From Pseudomaricurvus alcaniphilus (lineage in GTDB: Bacteria > Pseudomonadota > Gammaproteobacteria > Pseudomonadales > Cellvibrionaceae): a stretch of DNA of 64,000 nt. The position numbers and the translations under genes are program-made. The DNA lies in the NCBI RefSeq assembly GCF_011440395.1, contig NZ_JAAOIX010000007.1, positions 62,001 to 126,000 of the forward strand, read 5' to 3'. Shown one piece after another: positions 42,076 to 50,717 of the stretch. The stretch's first letter is position 1. The number at the start of each line of letters is the position of its first letter. A model generated the notes under the pieces. The model had not been told where the DNA came from, did no database searches, and saw only the letters and a list, made by a program, of their open reading frames with translations.

Positions 42076-42123
42076 TTCAACGCTTGTTGAGCGCACACTA
42101 TTCAACAGACGTTGAATAGTCAA
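42076..42123 (-). promoter_or_regulatory. Ligase operon promoter with two TetR-type operators
   Basis: On the minus strand, -35 TTGACT (42118-42123) and -10 TAGTGT (42095-42100) are 17 bp apart. The spacer contains the palindrome TTCAACAGACGTTGAA (42101-42116, with 9-bp arms when extended to 42098-42119). A second, one-mismatch copy, TTCAACGCTTGTTGAG, lies at 42076-42091, just downstream of the -10, 25 bp centre to centre. The -35 is near consensus and the -10 is poor. Confidence 0.7.
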
Positions 42124-42130
42124 GGTTTTT

Positions 42131-43579
42131 TTACTCCAGCTCAACCACTCGGGGCGAGCGCTGCGGCCACAGCAGACCGGCAACGCCCAGCACCAGCGCC
42201 GCGGCAATCGCCAGAGTGGCCGAAACCGCCGGGTTGGCGACCCCCATAAACAGGTTCAGGCACAAATGCCCGAACAGTCCCACCGCGGCGCAGCAGAACA
42301 TCAGCTGCGGGCTCAGCGGGCGCTGCACAAACACCCCAAAGAGGATGGGCACCACCGACGCCGCCGCCAGGGCATAGACCCCTTTCTGGGCAAACAGCCC
42401 CACCAGTTGCGGTGGATTCCAGGCCAACAGCGCGGCGATACAACCGACACCCACCAACACCACCCTGGACAAGTGCAGACCACCGGCACTGCCCGTCTTG
42501 CCGCTCAGGGGCAGGTAAATATCGTTCACCACCATCGACGACAGCGACACCAGAATCCCGTCCAGGGTGCTCATGCCAGCCGCCAGCAGGGTCACAAAAA
42601 TAAACGCCAGCAGCAACTGCCCCGCCTCGCTATTGCCGTATTCAAACAGCAAATAATTCACCACCACCGCGTCCTGGACCGGACTCTCCACCCCCGCCAA
42701 ACGAGCGTAAAAACCCAGCAACAGCATCTGCGAAAAGACAAACCCCACCAGGGTGGCGGTAACGATAAAGCGGGTGGTGTCCGCCTCACTCTTCAGGTAC
42801 AGGGTTTTGGTGAGTATGTGAGGCTGCAGCATCAGTGCAAAGGTCACCACGAAGCCGCTGACAAACACCGACAGGTAGGTGCCGTAGAGCTCGGAGTCCG
42901 GATTGACCAGGGCCGCGTAATTCGCCCCGACACTGCGCAGGCTCTGCAGCACATCTCCGTCGAAGTGGTACCAGCCATCGAACGCCAGGAAGGCAGCTAT
43001 GGCCAGCATCATTATGCCCTGCAGGGTGTTGGTGTAGGCGTGGGCGTAGGTGCCACCCATCAGCACATAACTGAACACGAACAGCAACACCAGCACCAGC
43101 GCCAGCTCCCGCGACAGGGGAAACATATTGCTCACCAGCAGGCTGCAACCCACCAGAATCAGCACCACAAAGGCGATGGACAACAAGTTGATAAAGGCAA
43201 AGAACAGGCTCAGGCCGCGGTGCTGGTAGCGGTGGTAGATCCAGTCGGGAATGGTGATGGCGCCACTGCGGGCGCCAATGCGGGCAAAGCCCCGGGTGAG
43301 GGTAATAAACGCCACCAGGATACCGGCCGAGGCCGCCACCCCGAAGTGCAAATAGGCGGCGACGCCGTGGGTGTAGACAAAGCCCGGATTGATCACAAAG
43401 GTAGCGGTGGAGGCGATGGATGCCGCCAGGGTCACCCCCACCAAATAGGGGCTCATATCCTTGTTGCCGATAGAGAAGCCTTTTAAATCGGCGGTTTTAC
43501 GCATGCCGATATAGGACAGCCACAGGGTTGCCAGGGCGTAGAAGGCCACCAGCAGGTATTTGAACAGGGTTGCAGTCAT
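42131..43579 (-). CDS. Sodium:solute symporter family transporter
   Basis: The 482-residue protein has 12-13 predicted membrane helices and the SSS fold: GFSIGNKDMSPYLVGVTLAA, FVINPGFVYTHG, FSYVLMGGTYAHAYTNTLQG and AAGMSTLDGILVSLSSMVV, the last typical of Na+-coupled monocarboxylate, proline or pantothenate carriers. It probably imports the acid or ester used by the ligase-hydrolase-SDR genes downstream. It has its own promoter with the same operator as the ligase operon, and is divergent from the TetR gene. Confidence 0.9.
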   Translation of the reverse strand: MTATLFKYLLVAFYALATLWLSYIGMRKTADLKGFSIGNKDMSPYLVGVTLAASIASTATFVINPGFVYTHGVAAYLHFGVAASAGILVAFITLTRGFARIGARSGAITIPDWIYHRYQHRGLSLFFAFINLLSIAFVVLILVGCSLLVSNMFPLSRELALVLVLLFVFSYVLMGGTYAHAYTNTLQGIMMLAIAAFLAFDGWYHFDGDVLQSLRSVGANYAALVNPDSELYGTYLSVFVSGFVVTFALMLQPHILTKTLYLKSEADTTRFIVTATLVGFVFSQMLLLGFYARLAGVESPVQDAVVVNYLLFEYGNSEAGQLLLAFIFVTLLAAGMSTLDGILVSLSSMVVNDIYLPLSGKTGSAGGLHLSRVVLVGVGCIAALLAWNPPQLVGLFAQKGVYALAAASVVPILFGVFVQRPLSPQLMFCCAAVGLFGHLCLNLFMGVANPAVSATLAIAAALVLGVAGLLWPQRSPRVVELE

Positions 43580-43610
43580 GATCGTTCTTATTGGTAGTCA
43601 GCGGGACCCC

Positions 43611-43639
43611 AGTTAAATTCAACAGCTGTTGAAAATCAA
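43611..43639 (-). promoter_or_regulatory. Symporter promoter with TetR-type operator
   Basis: On the minus strand, -35 TTGATT (43634-43639) and -10 TTAACT (43611-43616) are 17 bp apart. The spacer is filled by the perfect 16-bp palindrome TTCAACAGCTGTTGAA (43618-43633). This is the same arrangement as the ligase promoter. It lies in the spacer shared with the divergent TetR gene, so it may also control that gene. Confidence 0.7.
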
Positions 43640-43739
43640 GTAAATTGTTTCGCCCCAACCTCATTCAGCCCTTGCGCCGCCCCGGATTTCACGCCAAACT
43701 TCCGAATAACCTATTGATAAGAAAGTAGTTTCTGAAGCC

Positions 43740-44384
43740 ATGCCAGACAGCGAACAGAGTCCATCAAAAAAAGAACGAATACTCGATGCCGCCGAAGAAT
43801 TGTTCGCTTTGCACGGCTATGACGGCGTTACCCTGCGCCAGATTGCCCAGCAGGCGGAAGTGGACGTGGCCCTGGCCAGTTACCATTTCGGCAAGAAAAG
43901 AGACGTGTTTGAGGCGACATTCCTGCGCCGCGCCCAGATCATCAACGACTTGCGGCTGAAATCCCTGCAGCAAATGCAGGCGACGCAGGGCGACAGCCTC
44001 AGCGTCGAGGACATAGTGACCGCCTTCCTCAAGCCGATCCAGGCCCTGCAGATGAACGCCAACCCCGGCTGGCAAAATTACTGCGCACTGGTGGCCTATA
44101 TCAACAGCAGTGCGGTGTGGGGCAAGGAGTTGATGCACCGCAACTTCGACCCGCTGGTCAACCGCTATATGACGGCGTTGCGCCAGGCGCTGCCCAACGC
44201 CACGCCGGAAAAGCTGCACTGGTGTTATCACTACCTGTCCGGCGCCTTGACCCTGACCATGGCCAATACCGGCCGTATCGACCGCCTCTCGGAGGGCCGC
44301 TGTCACTCAGATGATTTCCAGACCGCCTACGACCTGATGATCCCCTTCGTCACCCAGGGCATGCTGGCGGTGTGCGGGGATTAG
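43740..44384 (+). CDS. TetR/AcrR family transcriptional regulator
   Basis: The 214-residue protein has the N-terminal TetR helix-turn-helix: ILDAAEELFALHGYDGVTLRQIAQQAEVDVALASYHFGKK, cut here into RILDAAEELFALHGYDGV and TLRQIAQQAEVDVALASY HFGKK. The C-terminal ligand domain is of the type often found with acyl-CoA or fatty acid regulators. It is divergent from the symporter. The palindromes at 43618, 42101 and 42076 have the size expected for a TetR dimer, so it is the likely repressor of the cluster. Ligand probably a CoA ester or free acid of the pathway (inference). Confidence 0.9.
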   Translation: MPDSEQSPSKKERILDAAEELFALHGYDGVTLRQIAQQAEVDVALASYHFGKKRDVFEATFLRRAQIINDLRLKSLQQMQATQGDSLSVEDIVTAFLKPIQALQMNANPGWQNYCALVAYINSSAVWGKELMHRNFDPLVNRYMTALRQALPNATPEKLHWCYHYLSGALTLTMANTGRIDRLSEGRCHSDDFQTAYDLMIPFVTQGMLAVCGD

Positions 44385-44412
44385 TGGAAGGGGATTAGTG
44401 GGAAGGGAATTA
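44376..44412 (+). repeat. 14-15 bp duplication across the TetR stop codon
   Basis: GGGGATTAGTGGAA (44376-44389), GGGGATTAGTGGGAA (44390-44404) and a partial third copy, GGGAATTA, follow each other. The first copy contains the TAG stop of the regulator. Confidence 0.8.
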
Positions 44413-44525
44413 ACGATAGGGTGGTTAACAGGCGTCGTTGCCTGGTTGTTACATGGCACTATCGGTCTTTGCGGGCTATCTTGGTAGAGTAAGTTTGCAA
44501 TCGAGGCCGGTCAAAGCGCTCACAA

Positions 44526-47366
44526 CTAAACATCCAACAAACGCAACCCGCTGGGCAGCGACTCACCGAAGACCCGCTTCGCCTCTTTTTCGCTCAACTC
44601 CTGCACCTCGGTCATCATCGCCACCCAGGATTCCGGCGCCTTGATGTCGCGCAGATGGGCGACCATCCTGGCCTGCACCGCGGCATCGATATCGCGACTG
44701 CGATCGCCGCACACCCGGCCCAGCATCACCGCCGCAAATGGAATGCTGTTGCTGCGCCGCCAGTTGTGGGCGAGCAGTATTTCCAGCCACTCTTCCACCA
44801 CTGCCGCCGGCACCACCTTGTGGACGCTGCCGTGAAACGGCTGGCGCGAGCCGATACGGCCCAGCGCCCACCAGGAGGTTTCCGTTTCCGAGGCTTTTTC
44901 CAGGCGCCGCAACAACCAATCGCCGATACGGTTCTTGGTTGCGACGCTCAACTGCTCCAGCGCACCGCTTAAGCGCACCATATCCTCATAGGATTGCAGC
45001 TTGGCCTGGGCCTGCAACTTGCGGCTGTTGTTGCTGGCCGGGTCGATAAACTTCTCGAGGTCGGCAAAAATCCGCTGCTGTTGCTCCGCGCCGAGACCGC
45101 CGGCGACGCGCCGCCAAAAGGTCCACCAGTCAATCCAGCTCTGGGTCTCACGGGGGTAGTGCAAGCCGTCCTGGTACAGCCCCCAGACCTGTTCCATGCG
45201 CCAACCGTCGGCGGGGTCGCCAAAGCCGGGACGCAGGGCAAAGCCGGCCAGGTTGAGCCAGACCCGCTCGTGAACCTGGCTGCGCTTGCGCTGCGGGGCA
45301 CCGGCCAGCAATTGATCAAACATGGCGCGCAGCAAATTGATATCCCAGCTGTCGCGCTTGCCGAGCATTTTTTCCAGGTCGGCGCGCAGGGATTTCACCA
45401 GTTTCGGGTCGACCTTGCGCTTGCTGGTACCAAAGAACAGGTCAATTTTTTCCTTTGCCGCCGGCCAGTTTGACGGCAGCGCACCAGTGTCCGTCGCTGG
45501 CAGCTCTCCGTCCTGGTTCTGGCGCACCTGGAATTCCACGTGCCAGCGGCGCCCCGCAAACGGAGGCTCCAGCGCCAGGCAATCGAGCTGCAGGGTGCCG
45601 ACCTCGGTCAGCTGTGCCAGCAGGTTTACTTTAGCGCTGTTATTGGCACTGCTGTCGCCGGCGGCGAGCGCCGCCACCAGCGGCGGCAACAGGCTAAAGC
45701 TGTCGTCCACCGTCACCAGTTCGCCGGCTTTATAGGTATGATCCTGATGGGTGGCATACACCAGAAAGCGCACCGGCTGGTCCAGGGTCAACAGGAACTG
45801 ACGTCCCTCCAGCAACACCTCCTGGCTCTCCTCGCTGCCCCGCGGCAGCAGACAGATCGCCCGGGCCGGCTCGTCCTCTGGCTGTTCCAGCGCCAGGAAA
45901 TAGGAGCGCGCCGAGCCGCCGCCAATTTTCGGCTGGGCCCCGTGCCGCGCCATGCTGTAAACCACTGCGCCGCAAGCCACCGCCAGGTCCGGGCGGGTAT
46001 TGTCGAGGCAGGTGAGGCGGTCGTCCTGGCGCCAGCCGCGCAGCAGGTCTTGCACCCGCTGCTGCAGTTGCGGGCTGTTGAACACCCCGCCGTTGAGCAA
46101 CAGGCCATCGGGCATTGCCAGCGTCGAGGACTCGGGATCGAGACCCAGAGCCTGGCAACAGGCCGTGCGATGGGCCTGGACAAAGGCGGCCAGGTGCTTG
46201 CTGATGGCCGGCTCGCTGGCATAGGGCAAACCAAACTCGACCACCGCACTGCGCTTGCGCGTCGGCAACTGCTCCGGCCCGGTCAGGGGCAAAAAGCCAT
46301 CGAGGGCGATGTGTTCGATATCGGCCCGGGTGAGCTGGCATTTTTTGGCCCCGCCGATGAGGCGCGAGCCGCTGCCCAACAGGGTCACCGTCGCCGTTTC
46401 CAACGGCTCTGCGGCCAGCAAGCGCTCCTTGGCGCTGCGGGTCTGCTGGATCAACTGCGACAGCTGGGCGGCGCTCAGCTTCTTGCCCAGCTGCAGGCGT
46501 TCTTCGACAATGTGGGCGAGGGCCAAATCAATGTTGTCGCCACCCAGCATCAGGTGGTCACCCACCCCGACCCGGGTCAGCTGCAGCGGCTGATCCGGGC
46601 TGGCGGCAACATGGATCAAACTCAGGTCGGTGGTGCCCCCGCCCACGTCGCAGACCAGCAACAGCTTGCTGTCCCCAAGCTGCGCCGCGGTGGAGTGGCC
46701 CTGGCCGGCAAACCAGTCGTAACAAACCGCCTGCGGCTCCTCCAGCAAACTGATGTGCGGCAGTCCGGCGAGGCGAGCCGCCTCTACCGTCAACACCCGG
46801 GCCACCTCATCAAACGAGGCCGGCACCGTGATCACGATCTCCTGTTGTTGCAGCGGCGCCTCGGGGTGGGCGTGATTCCAGGCCGCACGGATATAAGCCA
46901 GATAGCTGGCACTGGCCAGCAGCGGTGACACCTTGGCCACCCCCTCGGCCGCCGCCCAGGGCAGAATCGGCGCGCGCCGATCCACCTGGGCGTTGGACAG
47001 CCAGCTCTTGGCGCTGACCACCTGGCGACCATCCACCTTGGCGCCCAACTCCCGCGCCCACTCGCCAATGACCACCCCTTCCACCTCGCCGGGCAGTTGC
47101 GCAGCCTGGCGGTCCCAGGGCAACTGGCAGTCACTGGCGGCCAGTTCGCCGGCCAGCGGGTGATAGCGAAAGCAGGGTAACAACGGTCGCCTGGCCACCT
47201 CACCGGGCGCCACCAACTGCTCGACTTCAAACAACTGTATGGCGCTCGCGTCCAACCCTTGCCGACGGTCGGCAAAGGCCACCACCGTGTGGGTGGTGCC
47301 GAGATCGATGCCCACCAAATACTGTGCACTAATTGCTGACGCGGGTTGCTGCTCCGGTTTCACCAT
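44526..47366 (-). CDS. Large Hsp70-like protein with C-terminal helical domain (DUF3731 type)
   Basis: The 946-residue protein has the Hsp70 ATPase core: phosphate-1 loop GIDLGTTHTVV (19-29), phosphate-2 CDVGGGTTDLSLI, and adenosine motif LLLNGGVF. It lacks a recognisable DnaK substrate-binding domain. After about residue 600 it is mostly helical (LQSYEDMVRLSGALEQLSV, WWALGRIGSRQPFHGS, NSIPFAAVMLGRVCGD), matching the domain of unknown function found at the end of such Hsp70 relatives. It has no J-protein or GrpE partner nearby. It is last in DUF2760-hsp70-hsp70 and shares SAKSWL and VDR signatures with its neighbour. Client and cellular role unknown. Confidence 0.85.
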   Translation of the reverse strand: MVKPEQQPASAISAQYLVGIDLGTTHTVVAFADRRQGLDASAIQLFEVEQLVAPGEVARRPLLPCFRYHPLAGELAASDCQLPWDRQAAQLPGEVEGVVIGEWARELGAKVDGRQVVSAKSWLSNAQVDRRAPILPWAAAEGVAKVSPLLASASYLAYIRAAWNHAHPEAPLQQQEIVITVPASFDEVARVLTVEAARLAGLPHISLLEEPQAVCYDWFAGQGHSTAAQLGDSKLLLVCDVGGGTTDLSLIHVAASPDQPLQLTRVGVGDHLMLGGDNIDLALAHIVEERLQLGKKLSAAQLSQLIQQTRSAKERLLAAEPLETATVTLLGSGSRLIGGAKKCQLTRADIEHIALDGFLPLTGPEQLPTRKRSAVVEFGLPYASEPAISKHLAAFVQAHRTACCQALGLDPESSTLAMPDGLLLNGGVFNSPQLQQRVQDLLRGWRQDDRLTCLDNTRPDLAVACGAVVYSMARHGAQPKIGGGSARSYFLALEQPEDEPARAICLLPRGSEESQEVLLEGRQFLLTLDQPVRFLVYATHQDHTYKAGELVTVDDSFSLLPPLVAALAAGDSSANNSAKVNLLAQLTEVGTLQLDCLALEPPFAGRRWHVEFQVRQNQDGELPATDTGALPSNWPAAKEKIDLFFGTSKRKVDPKLVKSLRADLEKMLGKRDSWDINLLRAMFDQLLAGAPQRKRSQVHERVWLNLAGFALRPGFGDPADGWRMEQVWGLYQDGLHYPRETQSWIDWWTFWRRVAGGLGAEQQQRIFADLEKFIDPASNNSRKLQAQAKLQSYEDMVRLSGALEQLSVATKNRIGDWLLRRLEKASETETSWWALGRIGSRQPFHGSVHKVVPAAVVEEWLEILLAHNWRRSNSIPFAAVMLGRVCGDRSRDIDAAVQARMVAHLRDIKAPESWVAMMTEVQELSEKEAKRVFGESLPSGLRLLDV

Positions 47367-47542
47367 ATTGACGATATCAACTTCAATGTTTTCTCACTGT
47401 GACAAAGCTTGCTCTTGAGACCGGAAGCACACGACAAGTACATCTGGCAACTGCACCGTGCCGGCACCGGGGTGCACCCACCCAGCGCTATTCAATGGCG
47501 CTGGGCCTGAGGCCCGGGTCGAGCAGTGCAGTGCCTTTGGGG

Positions 47543-49486
47543 TTACTCTGCCGTGCTGGCGGCGCCGGTGTTGCGCACATCCAGCTCCACCTTCCAGGTG
47601 CGCGCCTCAGCGCCGCCGTCGACGGCCACCGCCTCCAGTGCCAGGGTGCCCACTTCGGTAACCCGGGCCACCAGCCGCACCATGACCACCTCGCCGGCGC
47701 GGGGCTCCTCGGCCGGCAGGGTCACCTGGATTTCCGGCAACTCCACCAGCTCGTCGTCCGACCAGCTCTCCAGTCGCGCCCCCACCGCATCCTGGCGCCG
47801 GGTGCTGGAACTGAAGAAGCGGAAGTGTACCGGCTCGCCCACTACCAGGCCAAACTCACCGCTTTCCGGCGCTGCCTCGGTGCCCTCTTCCATACCAAAC
47901 GGAGCGATACAGAGGGCTTCCAGCGGCGGCTCCATACCGGGCACCGCCGGCATGGAGCTTTCAATACCCACATAGTAGGCGTGGGCCAGGCCGCCGCGGA
48001 TGCGCACCCCCTTGCCCTGGCGCACATGGCCAAAATAGCTGGCGCCGCGGGCCACCGCCAGGTCCAGGTCGATGCCGCTGAGCAGTTTCGCCGGCGCGGC
48101 GTCGGCCTCGGTCAACCAGTGATTGATTACCGCCTGCAACCGCTCTACCACCCGCGGCGCTTTCAGCACGCCGCCGTTGAGCAGGATCGCCGTAGGCTTG
48201 ATAAAGCTGTGCGCGGCAGCGCCAGCCAGTGGGTCGGCCGCCGCGAGCGGGTCAAAGTCCTCCGCGCCGGCGTCGCTGTTGGCGCCCTGCTGGCGGCTGA
48301 GGAATGCCGCCAGGTGGCGGGTTACGGCCGGGTCCTGGGCGTAAGGCAGGCCCCGCTGGGTCAGGGCGCTGCGGCGAGTCTGGCGCGGCAGCTCGTCCAC
48401 CGCCACCGAGGCAAAAAAGCCTTCCACCAGGGTTTCACTCACTTCCTGCCGGGTCAACTCGGCGCGCAGGGTGCCACCCAACAGCTTCGACCCCCGGCTC
48501 GGCACCACAATGGGCACGGCCTCGGTGTCATTGTCCGACAGCAGGGCTTCCTTGGCGTCGCGACAGGCCTGGGTAATGGCCTGAATCTGCCAACCGGCCA
48601 GCTCCTTGCCCTCCGCCGCCAGCTTGGCCTTGACCCGATAAGCCAGCGCCAGGTCCATATTGTCGCCTCCGAGCAGGATGTGCTCGCCCACCGCGATCCG
48701 ATTCAACACCAGGCTGCCGTCTTCTTCGGCCACCGCCACCAGCGACAAATCCGTAGTGCCGCCGCCGATGTCCACCACCAGGATAACGTCGCCGACCGCC
48801 ACCTGGGAACGCCACTCTTCGCCGTTGCTCTGTACCCAGCTGTACACCGCCGCCATGGGCTCTTCCAGCAGGTTGAGGTTTTCGATGCCGGCCATGCCCG
48901 CTGCTTCAGCGGTCAATTCCCGCGCCACCGGATCAAACGAGGCCGGAATAGTGACGGTAATGGCCTGGCTGGCAAAGGGGTGTTCCGGCTGCGCCTGGTT
49001 CCAGGCGTCGCGCAGATGGCACAGGTACTGGTAGGTCGCCTGCAGCGGCGACGTCTTGCTCACCTCTTCCGGGCTGCCGATGGGCAAAAACGCGGCGTGG
49101 CGATCGACGCCGCCGTGGCAGAGCCAGCTCTTGGCGCTGGCCACCAGTCGCATGGGGGTTTTCTGGCCGAGCTGGCGGGCGATGGTGCCGACAATGGCCG
49201 CCGGCTGATTGGTCCAGGGCAAGACCAGGTCGCCCTCGTTCAACTCCGCCTCGTGGGCGATGTACTGAAAGGAGGGCAACTGCGGCAGGTCTTCCACCGA
49301 GCCCGGCGCCACCAGTTGCGGTATGGGCAGGATGTGCACCGCCGGCGCCTCACCGGGCAGCAGGTCGGGCTGCTGTAAATCCACGTAGGACAGCACCGAA
49401 TTGGTGGTGCCGAGGTCGATGCCTATGGCGTAACGGGGCCCCTCGACAGGGCTACTGCCCTCTGTTGCAGTCATAATGTCGCTCAT
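47543..49486 (-). CDS. Hsp70-like protein, second paralogue
   Basis: The 647-residue protein has GIDLGTTNSVLSY (phosphate-1), VVDIGGGTTDLSLVAV (phosphate-2) and ILLNGGVLKAPRVVERL (adenosine). Between about 110 and 150 it shares ASAKSWLCHGGVDRHAAFLP-like sequence with the larger paralogue, so the two arose by duplication. A short beta-rich end (VHFRFFSSSTRRQDAVG, EIQVTLPAEEPRAGEVV) takes the place of the DnaK substrate domain. It overlaps the DUF2760 gene by ATGA and lies 176 bp before the large Hsp70 gene, so the three genes are probably one unit. Chaperone activity is inferred only from the ATPase fold. Confidence 0.87.
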   Translation of the reverse strand: MSDIMTATEGSSPVEGPRYAIGIDLGTTNSVLSYVDLQQPDLLPGEAPAVHILPIPQLVAPGSVEDLPQLPSFQYIAHEAELNEGDLVLPWTNQPAAIVGTIARQLGQKTPMRLVASAKSWLCHGGVDRHAAFLPIGSPEEVSKTSPLQATYQYLCHLRDAWNQAQPEHPFASQAITVTIPASFDPVARELTAEAAGMAGIENLNLLEEPMAAVYSWVQSNGEEWRSQVAVGDVILVVDIGGGTTDLSLVAVAEEDGSLVLNRIAVGEHILLGGDNMDLALAYRVKAKLAAEGKELAGWQIQAITQACRDAKEALLSDNDTEAVPIVVPSRGSKLLGGTLRAELTRQEVSETLVEGFFASVAVDELPRQTRRSALTQRGLPYAQDPAVTRHLAAFLSRQQGANSDAGAEDFDPLAAADPLAGAAAHSFIKPTAILLNGGVLKAPRVVERLQAVINHWLTEADAAPAKLLSGIDLDLAVARGASYFGHVRQGKGVRIRGGLAHAYYVGIESSMPAVPGMEPPLEALCIAPFGMEEGTEAAPESGEFGLVVGEPVHFRFFSSSTRRQDAVGARLESWSDDELVELPEIQVTLPAEEPRAGEVVMVRLVARVTEVGTLALEAVAVDGGAEARTWKVELDVRNTGAASTAE

Positions 49487-50079
49487 AGCTCCACCTCCGC
49501 CGGGGCAATGATGGCGGTGTTATGGCCGTCGGCGATGCGCGGCAATTTCACCGCCTGCGCCTCCCAGCCGCGATGAATCAGGGTGCCGGTAAACGGCGCC
49601 TGGCCGACTACATTGCCGGTCAGGCGCACGGTGGCCGGGTCAAAACCCGCGGCGACGGTGATGGTGCTCTCTTCGCTCTCGCCGCGCAGCGGCGCAATGG
49701 TGAAATAGTCGTGCAGGACTTTTTTGCTGCCCTCGTGCACGACCCGGGCCACGGCGCCGATCTCGGCATCGGCAAAACCGGCCAGGTCCTCGTGAATAAA
49801 GTCCACAAAGCGCGCCTCGTGCTGCAGCAGTGCCAGCAGCTGCAAGGCGGAATCGGGTTTGGCGGTCTGCAGCGGGGCCGGGGCCGGTGCTGCTGCCGGG
49901 GCGACAGGTGCCGGCTTGGGCGCCTGTTCAGCCGCTGCGGCAGCGCTGGACAAAACTTGCATTTTCGCCCGCGCCACGAGCCACAAGACGGCGAAAATCA
50001 CAACCAGTCCCGCCAGCAGGAAGTGCAGCAGATCTACTACCAGCGGTGACTGGGAAAAAGTATTAAAATCGAGTTCCAT
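49483..50079 (-). CDS. DUF2760 family membrane-anchored protein
   Basis: The ATG at 50079 (MELDFNTFSQ) is preferred over a TTG at 50103; 198 residues. One N-terminal helix (VVDLLHFLLAGLVVIFAVLWLVA) is followed by an Ala/Pro-rich linker and a conserved domain: LQLLALLQHEARFVDFIHEDLAGFADAEIGA, LHDYFTIAPLRGESE, VVGQAPFTGTLIHRGWEA. This matches the DUF2760 family as I recall it, which is repeatedly found next to Hsp70-like genes. The helix would tie the Hsp70 pair to the inner membrane, an inference from the operon (ATGA overlap with the next gene). Confidence 0.8.
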   Translation of the reverse strand: MELDFNTFSQSPLVVDLLHFLLAGLVVIFAVLWLVARAKMQVLSSAAAAAEQAPKPAPVAPAAAPAPAPLQTAKPDSALQLLALLQHEARFVDFIHEDLAGFADAEIGAVARVVHEGSKKVLHDYFTIAPLRGESEESTITVAAGFDPATVRLTGNVVGQAPFTGTLIHRGWEAQAVKLPRIADGHNTAIIAPAEVEL

Positions 50080-50717
50080 GGTATATCCATTCAATTGGGT
50101 CAATTAATTCGATGGCTTGAATTTTGGGGGTACAGAGACAAAAGCGTGGTGTGATTTGTGATTGGTATTGCGTGCCACTGAGACCTCACACCTGCTCAGC
50201 GACTATAAATTGGGGACTAAATGCGGATTATAAAGGCAAAAGCAAGATTTTTACCTCTGCAATGGTAAAACGCATTCGTATTCAAGCCCGATGGAGCAGA
50301 CTGGCGAACACTTACAGGCATAAATACTGACCTGAAGCGCCATTATTACGCCCAAATCATTACGCCCAAATCACGCCCTGTAGCGGTATACCTACCCTCG
50401 GTGGCATACCTTTCCGTGGCGGCAACCAGTGGCGGCGCGCAAGGGCGTCAATTCTAGGCGATGACCGCGACCTTAACAATGATCTTTCAAAACCACCTTG
50501 CCTGAACCCACCACCGGGGTCGTATTGGGCCTGGTGGGGTTGACCGCGACCGGGCTGTCAACATCCCCAGGCTCGATTGACAACGGCGACACCAACCCTG
50601 CAAATAAACCCTCAATAGTTGGCCCAGGACAGCAGCCCTTAACGGGCCCCAAGGCTGTGCTGGTACCGCAGCGCCAGTGGTTTTAAGATACAAGACCCTC
50701 TTGCCTGCGAGCAACCC
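50080..50717. other. Long intergenic region, possible gene remnant
   Basis: About 640 bp between divergent genes. The left part holds the DUF2760 promoter region. Between about 50487 and 50690 both strands are open and GC-rich. One minus-strand frame ends in a plausible protein tail (TTPVVGSGKVVLKDHC, stop at about 50478) but has no start codon and a stop not far upstream. I treat it as a possible decayed gene or chance, not a gene. Short frames at 50124-50330 and 50498-50686 on the plus strand have no family resemblance. Confidence 0.35.
50345..50372. repeat. 14-bp tandem duplication
   Basis: ATTACGCCCAAATC occurs at 50345-50358 and, identical, at 50359-50372, followed by a partial third copy (ACGCCC). 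Confidence 0.85.

Noticed and set aside
45540-49378. Long plus-strand frames of 462 and 659 codons
   Set aside because: Antisense to the two Hsp70 genes; no motif in the plus products.
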